Below the pieces are notes generated by a model. It was given only the letters and a program-made list of their open reading frames with translations. It was not told the DNA's origin and did not search any database. Positions 1 to 11,335 of a DNA stretch of 64,000 nt are shown piece by piece. The stretch comes from Hippophae tibetana (taxonomy: Eukaryota; Streptophyta; Magnoliopsida; Rosales; Elaeagnaceae): NCBI GenBank assembly GCA_037013495.1, contig CM072804.1:37674501-37738500 (forward strand). Reading direction: 5' to 3'. Both the position numbers and the translations under genes were made by a program. Numbering within the stretch: position 1 is the stretch's first letter; every line of letters begins with the position of its first letter.

Positions 1-236
1 TTTCAGATTGATTTAGATTGTAGACTAATGTTAGCAACTTTAAAGTTGTTTCTTGTATTTTTTTATATTTTCGGAATTCTTTAATTAGTTAGTTTTTATT
101 ATATGTATTTTATTGTATCGTTTTATTAAACTCTTAATGTAATCTATTTTAAATTTAATATAATTAATCTTAATTTTTTTAATTTTTTCAATTTATATTT
201 GAAAATTTAGTGTAATAATAATTCATTTTGATTATC

Positions 237-589
237 TATGGTCTTGGTTATATAGCAAAATCGTGACCATAGGTAAGACTTATGGCCTCGGTTATAGGAA
301 AATCGAGGCCATAGGTGAGATTTATGGCCTCGGTTATAACAAAACTGTGGCCATATGTGAGATCTATGGCATCGGTTATTGAAAAATCGAGACCATATGT
401 GCGACCTATGGCCTCGGTTATTGAAAAACCGATGCCATACGTGCCACCTATGGCCTTAGTTATTGAAAAAACGAGACCATAGGTAATGACTTTTGGCCTC
501 TCTTTCTTAGGCCTCGGTTTTTATAACCGAGGCCATAGGTCTATGATCATGATTAAAAATCGAGGTCATAAGCACATATTTTAATAGTG
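237..589. repeat. Hairpin tandem array at a CACTA-like element end
   Basis: Units beginning TATGG start at about 237, 281, 323, 365, 407 and 449, so the period is close to 42 bp. Each unit is an imperfect palindrome: a CTATGGCCTCGGTTAT arm, a short A-rich loop, then the complementary arm. A longer perfect hairpin lies at about 507-541. The array stops at 589, where the minus strand reads CACTATTAAAA, like the terminus of a CACTA (En/Spm) transposon. Dense subterminal repeats beside a CACTA end are typical of that superfamily, where transposase binds. The partner end is not in view, so the element probably runs off the left edge of the window. Confidence 0.55.
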
Positions 590-819
590 ACGTAGAGTAA
601 AAACATATGTCTACATGATAGATATGGTATTTATAAATGTTTACTATATGATATTTAATTTTTGACTATTATCAATATTTTATGTAAATGTATGTCTACA
701 TTTTAATATATTTTAAATATTTTCGTATACATTGTTTTGTATATTTAGTGGAAGGACAAATTGTGCTATGCAAAAGAATAATTATTTCAATATGTGACAA
801 TACATATTCTTAGATATTA

Positions 820-856
<37 letters not shown>

Positions 857-1139
857 CTAACTTTAACATAATAATTTCGTCATTAACTTCAACACGGATC
901 AGGATCTATATGGTGAACATATTCATGTTTTAAAAATTTAAAAGTTAGAAGTTATAAAGATATACTTTGAAAGCATATATAGATTTACTACCTTTTGATA
1001 TCATTGGTTGTAAATTTTATTAAAATTACAGGTTAATTAATATTAATCATTGATATTATTTTATGATTTTTATCATCAACCTAATATTTTGTATATATAT
1101 ACATATATTCATTAATGTATATATACATACATAAATATA
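590..1139. other. AT-rich stretch, no gene seen
   Basis: I see no coding signal here. A (TA)n microsatellite lies at about 823-852. The rest is AT-rich intergenic DNA lying between two CACTA-like termini. Confidence 0.6.
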
Positions 1140-1547
1140 TATTAAAAATATTATTGTTATTAGGACGACCATTTTAATAATTCATTATTAAAAAATGTAG
1201 ATGTCATTATTTTCAAATTTTTTGATATTCGTTGTCAACTTACAATGATAGTTATTAAAAATGATCGTCATAGAATATATTACAATCATTGTCTGTTTAC
1301 AATGACGACCACACAAAAAAGATAATCACAAACTATATTTTTCACGAAGGTTACTTAATTTCCTATAATTTTTTATGACAGTCATTTTTTGTTTTCCATG
1401 ATAGTTTTGACCATCATGAAAAATAATTATTTATCATAACGCCTAAAAAGACGACGATAATCTTGACCCTCATGAAAAATACTTATTTATCATAACCTCC
1501 AAAAAGATGACAACAACTCTAATTTTTTTTGGAGCATTATAATAGTG
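1140..1547. repeat. Second CACTA-like end with subterminal repeats
   Basis: Short motifs of the type ATGACGGTCAT / GACGATAATC / CATGAAAAATA recur in both orientations from about 1140. They end at 1547, where the minus strand reads CACTATTATAATG, a CACTA-type terminus. Two similar blocks at about 1420-1500 share AAAAATAATTATTTATCATAAC-like cores, showing local duplication. I could not find the opposite terminus, so the element is probably truncated. The repeats differ from those at 237-589, which suggests another CACTA family. Confidence 0.45.
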
Positions 1548-2214
1548 TTACAATGACGGTTAATGACCTTCCTTAAATTTGGCATAGTGTATTTGATTTT
1601 CCTGTTGAGTTGACGTATGCCGAAAAGAAAATCATGATGAGTGTGAGCTTGGAGTTGGAAAGTCCATCTCTAAAAATAATTTAGTTATATAAGCCCATGT
1701 AGTGATGGTACCTTAAGTGAGGTAATAGAGCTATTCCTTAGCGTGTGAATAATAGATAGTGGAGAGACTCTAAGCTTGATTTTCTTCTTTATGATCCCAA
1801 CTAGTTTCATGTTGAAGCAAATTACATGAAATTTCTTCAAGTGTTTGTTTTGGTCTTCTCCAACTAAACTCCTAAAAATAAGTAACAAATGTATCCAGAC
1901 CACAGTTCAAAACCTAACTCTAAATTGGGATGTACAAGGGGTTGTTGTTCCAAGTCTGGTGTAGCTAGCTCCTTTAGAGTTGGATCGACCATTACTATGT
2001 CTTCCTTCTTATATTCGAAATCACTTTAAAAAGTAGATTTTGTTATCTTCTCTTGCAACAGGTTGATTGGTCCTCTTAGTCTCAAGTTGTAAGAATGTTC
2101 TTGTTACATCCAACGGTCACCTAAGAATCAAGAATAAGAAATACTAGTAAAACTAAAGCAAAAAAAGTAAAAAGTAAGAGAAACTAAGATTTATTAAAAA
2201 ATGTTATATATTAA
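1548..2214 (-). other. Probable gypsy leader or gag remnant, no gene seen
   Basis: This stretch lies just downstream, on the minus strand, of a gypsy primer-binding-like site at 2215-2232. It would therefore be the leader and gag region of that element. No convincing gag motif or long frame is visible. The assignment rests on position only. Confidence 0.25.
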
Positions 2215-3640
2215 TCCTTGATAATGACACCAAAAACTTAACACATTTGAGAACATGTAAGTATGTATGGTTATGTACAAGTGATAAATAATTTAAGAAT
2301 AAATATTATCGTACCCACAATAATTGGTAACAATTTCAACTAATAATTGCTAGTTTGTTAGGGTGTTAATTAAAATTAGCAAAATTGGGGGTTTTGATCA
2401 TTTTGGAATAGAATAGCATAAAGAAATAAAAGTGACTTGCACAATATTTATGAGAGATATATGATTATGGGACTATCCTCACCGCTATCCTACAATTTAA
2501 TTAAATATGTCATGAATAAAAATTAGTTTCTTAAATTCTAAATCACTTTAATAATTTAAAATAATTCTTGAATTTTTAACTTTACCTTTAGAAGTCTAGG
2601 TCCGCTTAAGACTTCTCACATTTTCTTATCGTGCAATTGATTAATAATATGATCGCTAATCAACCTAAATCCTGAACAACCTACATATATGCTTACTAGA
2701 TTTAATTGATTCATTGCATTAAGATTTGAAAAGATGATAACTAAACTAGATAAAATTAAAATAAGATATTCAACCCTACTTATGACAGCATCCACAAGGT
2801 ACTATTTCGAATTAAAATATTAATGATTACATAATAACATCTTAAAATAGAAATAAACATATTCATGTAATAAACCAGTTGATCACTCTAATTCATATCT
2901 ATATAGTTTTGGTATTCAACATAGAATTGAACACAACCACAATCAAGAATTGAAACTATAATTATCATGGCATTAAATTAATTAAACTATAATGTAGGAT
3001 TTGAAATTGTCCATAATCACATTATTAGTTTAGATAGACATAGATTTTGTAAGAACCGTCATTATAATCATAAAAAACTACAAAGAAGAGGATTAAGAAA
3101 AGTTTCAAAAAATCATCAATTTTCTTTTAAATTTCCTACAAAAGTTGTCCTTGTTGTACTATTTGATCTCTCTTATTTCTTGTAGTAACTATTTTTTTAA
3201 GATGATCATTTTAGTTGTTTATATAGTATATTTTTGAGCAAATACAAGTTGGATTATAATTTGCTTGATCCAATACCCAGAATTAGAAATTGGTGTTGAA
3301 AAATGCCAAATTTAAGTACTTATTGGATATTTCGATTGATCAAGAAGTTTTCTAAATCGATCTAACCTTTTGATTCTCAACTTAGAGTGCTCGATCAATC
3401 CTCAATCAAAAGTTCTATCAATCCTCGATTGATGCACGATCGATTGCCTTGGTGCTCAATCGATCCTCTTTTTGGATCAAGCAAGCCTTGTTTTGCAGTT
3501 CTTACTTTGCTTGAACAAGCATCAATCAAGTGTAGTGTATTTCTCTAAATACATATTTTTGATTTTTTTGCTTTTTTCATTCCCTAATGCATGTATAATA
3601 TAATAATCAAACATAAATTACATAGACATAATAATTCATT
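2215..3640 (-). mobile_element. Decayed gypsy LTR with adjacent primer-binding site
   Basis: On the minus strand the sequence at 2215-2232 resembles the tRNA-Asp primer site of Athila/Tat-type gypsy elements. It follows an LTR-like stretch that starts near 2236 and runs to about 3640. The LTR part shows the common gypsy U5 signature, in which a GCAAGTRTAC-like motif is followed by TTATCGTWCCCAC. A region rich in GATCGATC-type words lies at 3300-3480, and a similar region is at 39590-39780. The far boundary is approximate. This is an old, heavily decayed fossil. Confidence 0.45.
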
Positions 3641-4960
3641 GTAAATATGTATTTATAAAAAAAAATCAATAAGTCACTATGACGCTTGACTTCAGACAAT
3701 TAACCGCAAATACAGAAATAAAAATGTCAAAAAATAGTAATCAAACTACAGTAAGACAAAGTCTTAAGCATTCTATCATTTCATTTGAACTTGGTAAGAG
3801 TGGGAGGAACATCGAAAAGAGGGAGATGAAAGTCCCCCATGCTTGTAAATAATGCATTCTTTCACTGCTTGTAAATGTCTAGAAGATCTTCTATAAGTAT
3901 TCGGTTCCCACGTGAACCTGTCCACGATCAGCTACCTCCCATGCTCCATCTAGAGCACCTAACAAACAACTAATATTTTGTAACTATTAGGCAAAAACTA
4001 ACATGAAGCCAAACCAATATAAATTAGAAACTGTCGCAAAATATGCAAAAAAGGAAGTCGTAGCCCAAAGAAAGAGTAGTTTGCAAAAAGTGCAACCTTG
4101 CTATAAATGGGATCACTCCAAATGGTATCGGGACCTTATGGACGGAACAACATGTAAAAGTTGGCCTAGATCTAACAATATAACTAGAAGGGCCAAACAC
4201 CATGATATTGATGCAGCTACAGATAGACCTCATCACCCATTTATCTAGGTCAAGGAGGCTTGGGGTTAATGTTGGGTGTAAATAAAAACATAGACATGGA
4301 AAGGTACAATAATTTTTTGTCAATAGAAATGAAGCACAGGCAAACCAGGCCAACAGTTGCTGAATATTTATTGAATAATTTATTTAAAGGATAATTAACC
4401 AATATCATCTCCAACTATCAGATAAGCCATAAATATGGATAGATAATCACAATATTATAATTCTATTTAAGTAGATAAGGGATACACATAAGTTTTTTTA
4501 ATCCCTACATATATATTCACACAATATCTAACAACGAGATACACACCTATTTTCTTATAATCATATAGAAGGACTCTAATCTCTTTTATATTTTACAACT
4601 ACCAGTGTTGATTTAAGCATCATAAAGCCAAATGCTATACCACCTTATTATAGTTTGAGGTCCTAACAAATTTTCTCTTATCGTAAGATTATTAGAAGGA
4701 AAATACACACCTTTTGATGTTGCCAAAAAAGGACATTAACAAGCATTAATCCAACAAATTATGGAAAAAAAGGAAGAATAAAAGTATATATCTAAGGTGA
4801 ATTCCTAAAATACAATAAATTGTTAATTGGGTATAACAGAGTAGAGTAAAAACAAGATTGAAAATCATAAAAATCCCGATGGAAAAGGGAAGTGAATCAA
4901 AACAATGTATCATGATTATCTTTATGACGCTTATAGTGACGAGCCCAATTGGCTAACTAT
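3641..4960. other. No gene supported
   Basis: An open frame of 81 codons lies at 4003-4248 on the plus strand and another frame overlaps it on the minus strand. Neither resembles a family I know, and neither has a recognisable promoter or conserved motif. Base composition is slightly less AT-rich at 3780-4250, which may mark an old unrecognised element. Confidence 0.4.
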
Positions 4961-4961
4961 A

Positions 4962-5522
4962 GTTAAGAGTAAACTGCCGATGAAAACTGTCTATTTTTAT
5001 AGATTTAATTTCTATTCGATGATATAATCGATTCGAATTAATTTAAATTCAAACATATCGAATTTTTTTTAATCGAATAAAGTCAGATTGATATTGAAAT
5101 TTATGTATGAATTGTTATCATATATAAAATACGATATACACAAATTTAAATTTTAAATTGATATTTTTATAATATATATTATTATTTATAATCACAACTA
5201 AAAAAATAAAAAAAATAAGAAGATATATATATACAATTATTAAATTATTATAAACATCTATATTTATTTTTTAAACTAAAATAATAATATAATACAATTA
5301 TGATAAGTATAATATTTAAATATAATATATTATAAAATAAAATATGCATTTATTTATAATTTAATAATAATTCAACCTAGATCAGATACATCCGATTATA
5401 AAATCTCTAAATCTAAATCCGAAAAAATTGTTAAAATTTATCAATTCAATTTGATTCGATTTCGATAGACCAAATCAATTTTTTTAATTTAAACGAATTG
5501 ATCAAATTATTTACTCATCCTT
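4962..5522. mobile_element. MITE-like element with degenerate inverted ends
   Basis: The left end has AGAGTAAACTG and the right end, read on the minus strand, has GATGAGTAAATAATTTGATC. Both are followed inward by ATTCGATT / AATTCGTTT-type repeats. Opposed ends of this kind with very AT-rich interiors fit a small non-autonomous inverted-repeat element. No target duplication was identified, so this is tentative. Confidence 0.3.
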
Positions 5523-5760
5523 AACTCCCACAAGCATCTAAATTGACTTTTATCTATGGCGATTCACCCATAACCTTGATATGTAGCAAGATGTTCAAGA
5601 AATAATTATCCTTAAAAGTAATCTCAAAATCGACATTAGAAGATAAAACACCTCAAGAGAGTCTAGGATTCCAACATATTTCTTAGAACGAATTAGATCC
5701 AAATGCTAATCTTTCATTTTTATTTTTGCAAACCAAACTCTTTGAATTGCATTTGATAGA

Positions 5761-5800
5761 CTAAGTGAGAGAAAGAGAAAGAGAAAGAGAAAGAGAATAA
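5761..5800. repeat. GAGAAA microsatellite
   Basis: A purine-rich run of GAGAAA units (imperfect) lies at about 5767-5798. It is a simple sequence repeat with no coding role. Confidence 0.7.
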
Positions 5801-5809
5801 GGGTTTCAA

Positions 5810-6230
5810 ATGAGTCGGCACAAAACAGTATGACCATTAGGCACTTGACTTAATACGACATGACTTGTTAATTATTCGGCATGACATGTGAACGAAAAAA
5901 GGCACAATACGGCTAGTGACCCGTGGCTCGTAACAAGTTGGACCATTCTGGTATGTTAGTTTTAAATTAATTTTTAAATAAATATATATTAAATATTAAA
6001 TATATAAATATCTCAATATGTTACCAAATGATGGTGTAACTTAATAGATGGAGTTAATATTAGCACATGAAAAGTAGGATTTAACTCTCACTATTAACAT
6101 TTTTTCAAAATAATGGGCGAAATGTGCATGGACTAGCATGGTCTAAAACAGTATAACCTACGAGTTAAGAACGAAGATACTTTATGGGTTGACATGACTA
6201 GTTAATGGCCTGTTCTCTTTAACACCTCTA
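5810..6230. mobile_element. Possible short inverted-repeat element
   Basis: Words such as ACGACATGACTTGTTAA and CGGCATGACATG near 5855-5890 recur in altered and opposite form near 6140-6215 (GTATAACC, GGGTTGACATGACTAGTTAATGG). This gives two opposed arms around an AT-rich centre. The pattern fits an old non-autonomous DNA element. Ends and target duplication are not resolved. Confidence 0.25.
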
Positions 6231-7070
6231 AGAGGGAATGGAGGATGAAGATTTTAATGGTTAGGAGAAGTTGTCGGTGATATTTTCTTCTTTCATGTTA
6301 TTTAACAATTTTTTTTATTTTTAATCCCATAAATATATATATATATTTTAAAATATTAAAAAATATATGATTATTTATATTATATCAAAAATAATTTTTT
6401 TTTACCAAAGGATGCCGAACATATCATAAGATTATCTTTCTTGAAAATCCTCACTTTTTAAATCCAAAGAATGGCTGGATTGTATATCATACAATTAAAT
6501 CTATTTTCTTTTAAATTTTTTAACAACTTTATAATTTAAAATTGATTGAATTTATAATAAAAAAATTCTCGAATAAGACAACTCATAGTAGATCTATACT
6601 TAAGTGTTTTTTTATAACCCAATAAAATTAAAAAGTAAATTTTTCTCTTTTTAATAATTTAATAATAAATTTGTTAGTTTATTTTAAAAATTATAAAATT
6701 GTTCATTGATGTTAATCAATTGTTTAAAGACTTGGATGCTCTATTTGTCAAATGTCTTATATCTAATTTTAACTATTCTATAGGTGTAAAATATTTAAAT
6801 ATATTTTTTAATAATTTTAAATTTACTATTTACATTCGATAATTAACTAAAAAAAATATTGTCACAATTAAAATTAATATTGTTGCACTAATAATTCAAT
6901 AATTATAACTTTATCAATATTATAATATTTACGTTAATAATATAGAATAAAATGAAATTTTTATTATTTTAATAACAAAAATAATTGTATAATACCATTT
7001 CTTTAAATTTAAAAGTAAATTAAGAAAAATAAGGAAATAAATTTGATAAAAGTTAACCATGATAGGTTAG
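6231..7070. other. AT-rich stretch, no gene seen
   Basis: The DNA is very AT-rich with no long open frame and no recognisable repeat other than short A and T runs. I see nothing to annotate. Confidence 0.6.
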
Positions 7071-7076
7071 TTGAGT

Positions 7077-7320
7077 TAGGGGTGTCCAACGGTCCGGTCT
7101 GGTCCGATTTTGGGAAAAAATATTTAATCGGATCGGACCGTTTGAAACAGTTTTAATTATTATAAATCGGACCGGACCGTTTGATTTATAAAATCGTTCG
7201 GTGCGATTCGGTTTCCAGTTTGGTTCGATTTTTTGGACATCTTTAATAAATACAAACCAGACTAGATCGTTTGATTTGTAAAACCATTCGATCCGGTTCG
7301 AGTCGGTTTATGGACACCTA
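7077..7320. mobile_element. 244 bp MITE with TIR TAGGGGTGTCCA
   Basis: The left end reads TAGGGGTGTCCA and the right end read on the minus strand is TAGGTGTCCA, giving short terminal inverted repeats. Inside are repeated ATCGGACCGGACCG / TTTGATTTATAAAA and CGATTCGGTTTCCAG-like words arranged in several partly inverted copies. This architecture matches the common plant class of small non-autonomous elements rich in CGGTTCGGTT words. Flanking duplications are not clear (only GT matches), so the superfamily is left open. Confidence 0.5.
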
Positions 7321-7323
7321 GTG

Positions 7324-7940
7324 CCAGCTAAATTGATATGTGTGAGAGGTCATACTTGAGACTTGGTAGATGACATTAAAGTTTTTCTATCCTAATTTCG
7401 TGTTAGTTATGGTGAGTTATTGCATTAATGACATAATTTATCAACCAAAACAATAATCTAGGATTGCATGACTACTTGCATAACCCAATATTAAGGTTTC
7501 TTTTATACCAAAACAGGAAAAAAATTGTATCTAAGTCTGAAAATATAGGTAATTAACTGTAGTTAGCAAGTTTTTTTATCCGAATTAGAGTATTGAATAG
7601 TATTGGCACTGAACTATAAATAATATTATAAATAAAATAAATTTTTATATATTTTTATTATAATAATAACAAAATTATTGTGGTAATTTTCTTTAGCCAT
7701 TTCTCAAGTCATTAGTCATTACATGTCGGTTATCATTTAAATGCAATAAACGTATACAATTTGTCCATAATGATATTTCAGGCGTCAAAATGGCCATGAA
7801 CTAATAAATAATTAGGTAAACAAACAGTACTTGCCTAAGTATAGAGCTTTGCATTAATATTATATTGTTAAAAATGATGCAGTACTACTATTCTAAATAT
7901 TCAATAAGACGTACGCATGGCAAGAACCAGAGAGCTAATT
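7324..7940. other. Upstream intergenic region of the host gene
   Basis: No coding region is visible. It lies between a MITE and the promoter of the secreted protein gene and could contain distal regulatory sequence, but no specific site is recognisable. Confidence 0.4.
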
Positions 7941-8008
7941 AACTCCTTGAAAATCCAAAAGGCCAACATGGTTCTTCCTGATCCCCATCCCCAACTATAT
8001 ATAAAATT
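7941..8008 (+). promoter_or_regulatory. Promoter block with TATA box of the host gene
   Basis: A TATA box (CTATATATAAAATTA) lies at 7995-8008, about 85 to 95 bp before the chosen start codon. A block at 7941-7967 (AACTCCTTGAAAATC...) is found again with few changes at 59545-59572, also just upstream of a TATA box, in front of the related pseudogene. Conservation of this upstream block between the two copies supports a real promoter with a possible regulatory element. Confidence 0.6.
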
Positions 8009-8091
8009 ACTAACATAGGCCTTTATGTAAATAGTTAATTCAAGCTTCAAAATTGGATACATCTCTCTATAGCCTAAAATCTTCAATTTCC

Positions 8092-8406
8092 ATGGCTTTG
8101 AGAAATTGCCTCTGGTTATCAATGTTTGTTGCTTCTGCCTTTTTAAGCATTGATGTAATTCTAGCAGGTCGCAATATTTTGCAAATACCATCTGATCAAA
8201 CACCACCTATAGGGCCCAAATTTCCTTATGTGCCTCCTTTTATAAACCCCATCTGGCCTCCTTATCCTACTACAGGCCAAAGTACAACTATGCCAAAATC
8301 AACATTGCCAACTACAAAACAGTCTCATCCTAACACAATATTGCCTACCCTTCCCAACTTGTCTACTGGGAATGCTAATATTGTTCCAAAGTTGACCTTG
8401 ACTTAA
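8092..8406 (+). CDS. Small secreted proline-rich protein, cell-wall-protein-like
   Basis: The frame encodes 104 residues. I chose the ATG at 8092-8094 because it lies in a CCATGG context and starts a good signal peptide; the frame upstream (from 8053) has only a non-ATG start. Residues 1 to about 26 form a hydrophobic signal sequence (MALRNCLWLSMFVASAF...) ending near a small-residue AGR motif. The mature part is rich in Pro, Thr and Ser, with PPIGPKFPYVPPF and WPPYP stretches, a Thr-rich middle and a short NLSTGN segment that could be N-glycosylated. It lacks transmembrane segments after the signal and catalytic motifs. This layout resembles the small plant putative cell wall protein precursors, so the product is probably exported to the wall; the exact role is unknown. 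It is a single exon with TATA box at 7995-8008. A broken relative sits at 59657-59998. An alternative is a secreted peptide precursor. Confidence 0.7.
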   Translation: MALRNCLWLSMFVASAFLSIDVILAGRNILQIPSDQTPPIGPKFPYVPPFINPIWPPYPTTGQSTTMPKSTLPTTKQSHPNTILPTLPNLSTGNANIVPKLTLT

Positions 8407-9900
8407 TTAAGTACTACTATTAATATCATTTTAAGATACTTGTGTGTGGTCTCTGAACGGTCTCTAGCTACTTCATAAAGACGAAACAATTAATATTGTA
8501 TTTGATTTATTTTAATTCAAAATAAGAATGTGTTAGCTAGCTAGCCTTTTAAGAGCTGTCAGTCTATATTCGTACGTTATTTTAGCTACTTGTGTTAAAT
8601 GTAATGGTTGAACGTACGGGTTGTTTTAGTTTTGATGTATTTCCTGTATTATATTTAGATGTACTTTCATATTAAATGTTTAAGAAAATCTATAATAGAA
8701 GAAGACCAAAAGTTTATAGAATATAGATCTAATAAACTTAGAAGGTTAAATAAATTATTTTTAATTTTTATTAATTTATGATTTATTAATTTAAATAAAA
8801 CATTATGTAATCATGTGTAAAAATAAAGTACGAAAATGAAAAAATAACATAATATTTTTAGATGAAAACAATATACGCCAAAATTGTGACGTAAGAGGAA
8901 AATTGTTGGTTTACCGTACCAGCTAACATTTTATTATGAAAAACAAATATTCAAGTACAAACTCAATCTTATGCTACCATTCTTAGTATACTATCCCAAT
9001 ATATCTTACTTATGAGTTCATGCTTTGTTTTCATAGTTTCTAATATTAGCGTGAGTGGTATCAATAAACTTCCCACAAATCAGATATATTCATTAATCAA
9101 TTACAAAAGGGTTAGCATAAAGGCACAAGTGTCTGTGTATATTCTAGACCAGATTTAATAATAAATAACTCTAAATAAATTATTTAATAACTATATCAGA
9201 TAAATTAAAATAAACTATCAACCTTACAACAATCAGTTTAAGCATAAGTTAATTACTGATAGCTTTTTTAAAGATTAATAATCAAACCAAATAAGTATGA
9301 TAGACACACACAATTATTTGATCTAACAATTCAAGAACAAAAATAAAGAAGAAGCTATAAGAACATATGATCAAAATATCATAAACCTTATTAATCAATC
9401 AAACAAAACCACTAATGTTTGATAAATTAACCAAATAAAAAAGCATAAATAATTATGATATTATATTTGCAAAACAAGAGAGAGACAGAGAAACAATGAG
9501 CAATGAGTTTGATTTATAGAAAAAATTAAAATCATTAATCTTATTATATTGATAAATATCTTTTGTATTACAAATAGAATTAGTAATACTCATTAATCAA
9601 AAAACTCCTATTTAAAGAAGAGTTTCTTTTAAAGTAGATTTTAGGCTATATTTTAGACTAAGATTTAGCCTATAATTTAGACTATATCTTATATAATATT
9701 TTGGCATATATTTTAGCATATATCTTATGCTACATTTTAGCCTAAAATTTAGGATATATATTCAAAATAATGAAACACATTAAAGAATAGACTAAGTGGT
9801 AATTTCATAAATTGATTCAAGTTTAAATAAATATTTTAGCTACAAAAATAATTCTAGATTTATGAACATGTGATTTAATGCATGAGTGCAATCATATGTG
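8407..9900. other. Gene 3' flank and AT-rich DNA, no second gene seen
   Basis: An AATAAG at about 8521 could act in polyadenylation of the upstream gene. Beyond about 8700 there is AT-rich DNA with no supported gene. Between about 9640 and 9760 the words TATATTTTAG and CCTAAAATTTAG recur in a short, irregular way. The stretch 9300-9600 (GAGAGAGACAGAGAAACAATGAG) has a composition like a decayed LTR leader, but I cannot support an element. Confidence 0.4.
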
Positions 9901-10370
9901 TCATAGTTATAACATATATACTTAAAGTATGACTATTTGAAATTTTGTCGTCTCTTGGACTTGGCTTGATAGACTTGATAACGAACTTAAAAACAAGTTT
10001 ATATGCAAATATTTTGTCTACAAAAATAACCAACACTTATAATCCTTACAAAGAGATTGTAAAAGGTGACGTTGGTTATAAATATTCATCCTGTTTCAAA
10101 ACACGATTATTCCTTATTGTTTCTACTTTCAAAGTTCATTAAATAATGGAGAAAAATTATATTATATCCAACCAAATTCAATCACACACTTAATGGCCTT
10201 AAGGGATATAATTTTTCCTTATAATATAATGATCCAGGAAAATATCATCGATGTCCCAGATTTTTATAAAAAGAGTTCTAATGCTCTTGGTTTTTGTGTT
10301 AAAATAACTAATACCCTTAGAAAGTTAATGGCGTTAACTTTTCATCCAATGATGTATTTTTTTTTCTTAT

Positions 10371-10384
10371 GGCTCTGATACCAA
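10371..10384 (-). promoter_or_regulatory. tRNA-iMet type primer-binding site
   Basis: The minus strand reads TGGTATCAGAGCCA, the complement of the initiator tRNA-Met 3' end used by both plant caulimovirids and copia retrotransposons. It lies about 600 bp downstream, in minus-strand sense, of a TATA-like CCTATAAAG near 10980. That spacing fits a caulimovirus 35S-type leader, so I link it to the viral fossil. The alternative is a decayed copia element whose LTR would lie to the right. Confidence 0.5.
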
Positions 10385-10639
10385 ATTATAACTAGTTATT
10401 TTATAATGCTAGTTGCTACTTCCTACATATTATTATTTAAAGACAAAATTTTAAGTTTCTTATCAAAACATTGTTTTATTTTTATAATCTCCTTATGTTT
10501 ATGTTCATACATACTTGTGGCTAATTTCTATGTATTTATTTTCTCATTTATAAGTTTTATAAATGTTCTAAACAAATATTTAATAATTAAAGATCCTTAA
10601 TTAACTTAAATTATAATTATCATACTTGAATTTAATTGG

Positions 10640-11135
10640 TCCATCAAGGTCTTCCATTCCATTATTCATCTTCTTTTGTTACACCTGATATGCCTTAGCT
10701 TGCTCAAATCATAATACCTTCTTGATAATGGTAAAGCCTTTGCATCCGTAGTAATATGGTGTCCAAATTAGGCTTACTAGAAAATAGGAAAAGAGTGTCT
10801 TTACTCTATTTTATTCTTAATATTAATAATTATTACAATTCTAAAAGCCAACTAAGAACCTTGAAGAGATTCTTAATCGCTTATAGTTTCTAGATACATA
10901 GTTGCTAGATGAATAATTTTTAGAGTAGAGAGGATGTTATTGATGAAGCTATATCCTACTAATAGAAATGAGGGTTTCTTTATAGGACAAGGTATCCCTA
11001 TTTTACCCATAATTTATTAATTCACCTAACTCTCTATTTTTTGGCTTTTGAATCTACGCTTTTCACTTCCTTGGCATGATTTATCGACGGAGCATGTATG
11101 TTCTACATATTTATTTATCTTTGTCATTTTCTACC
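10640..11135 (-). promoter_or_regulatory. Possible viral intergenic promoter region
   Basis: This non-coding stretch follows the last viral-like frame on the minus strand. It contains a CCTATAAAG TATA-like box near 10980 and an AATAAA further downstream near 10815-10830. A promoter-plus-polyadenylation intergenic region between the viroplasmin-like gene and the primer site is what a caulimovirus genome would have here. The assignment is by position and simple motifs. Confidence 0.35.
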
Positions 11136-11140
11136 AACAA

Positions 11141-11335
11141 TCATTTTAATGATGTAGATGATGAAGCATCTTCATCTTCTTGATCTTTATTGCAGTAAAT
11201 GAATTTGTGATCCTTAGTGGTTTTATTAGCATAAAAATAAAGGACCTTTCTTGTTTCTTGAAATTTTTTCCAATTATTATTGTTAAAATTTGTTTCAAAC
11301 TTACTAATTTTCTCACCATCTTTTTCGGTGAGAGC
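11141..11335 (-). pseudogene. C-terminal part of viral downstream frame
   Basis: A minus-strand reading with low-complexity acidic and serine end (DQEDEDASSSTS) lies here, left of the solo LTR. Its continuation lies on the far side of the LTR, around 13.3-13.9 kb. The lysine- and asparagine-rich composition matches the viral frames to the right. I treat it as the tail of the viroplasmin-like region of the caulimovirid fossil. Confidence 0.45.

Noticed and set aside
237-560. CRISPR-like regular repeats
   Set aside because: Units are palindromic without unique spacers and end at a CACTA-type terminus in plant DNA.
4003-4353. Overlapping 81- and 109-codon frames
   Set aside because: No recognisable domain, promoter or codon pattern; overlapping on both strands suggests chance.
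8053-8091. Upstream in-frame extension of the host gene
   Set aside because: No ATG is present there, and the signal peptide starts naturally at the ATG at 8092.
10193-10600. Short plus-strand frames near the primer-binding site
   Set aside because: No domain recognised; they lie antisense to the viral or copia leader.
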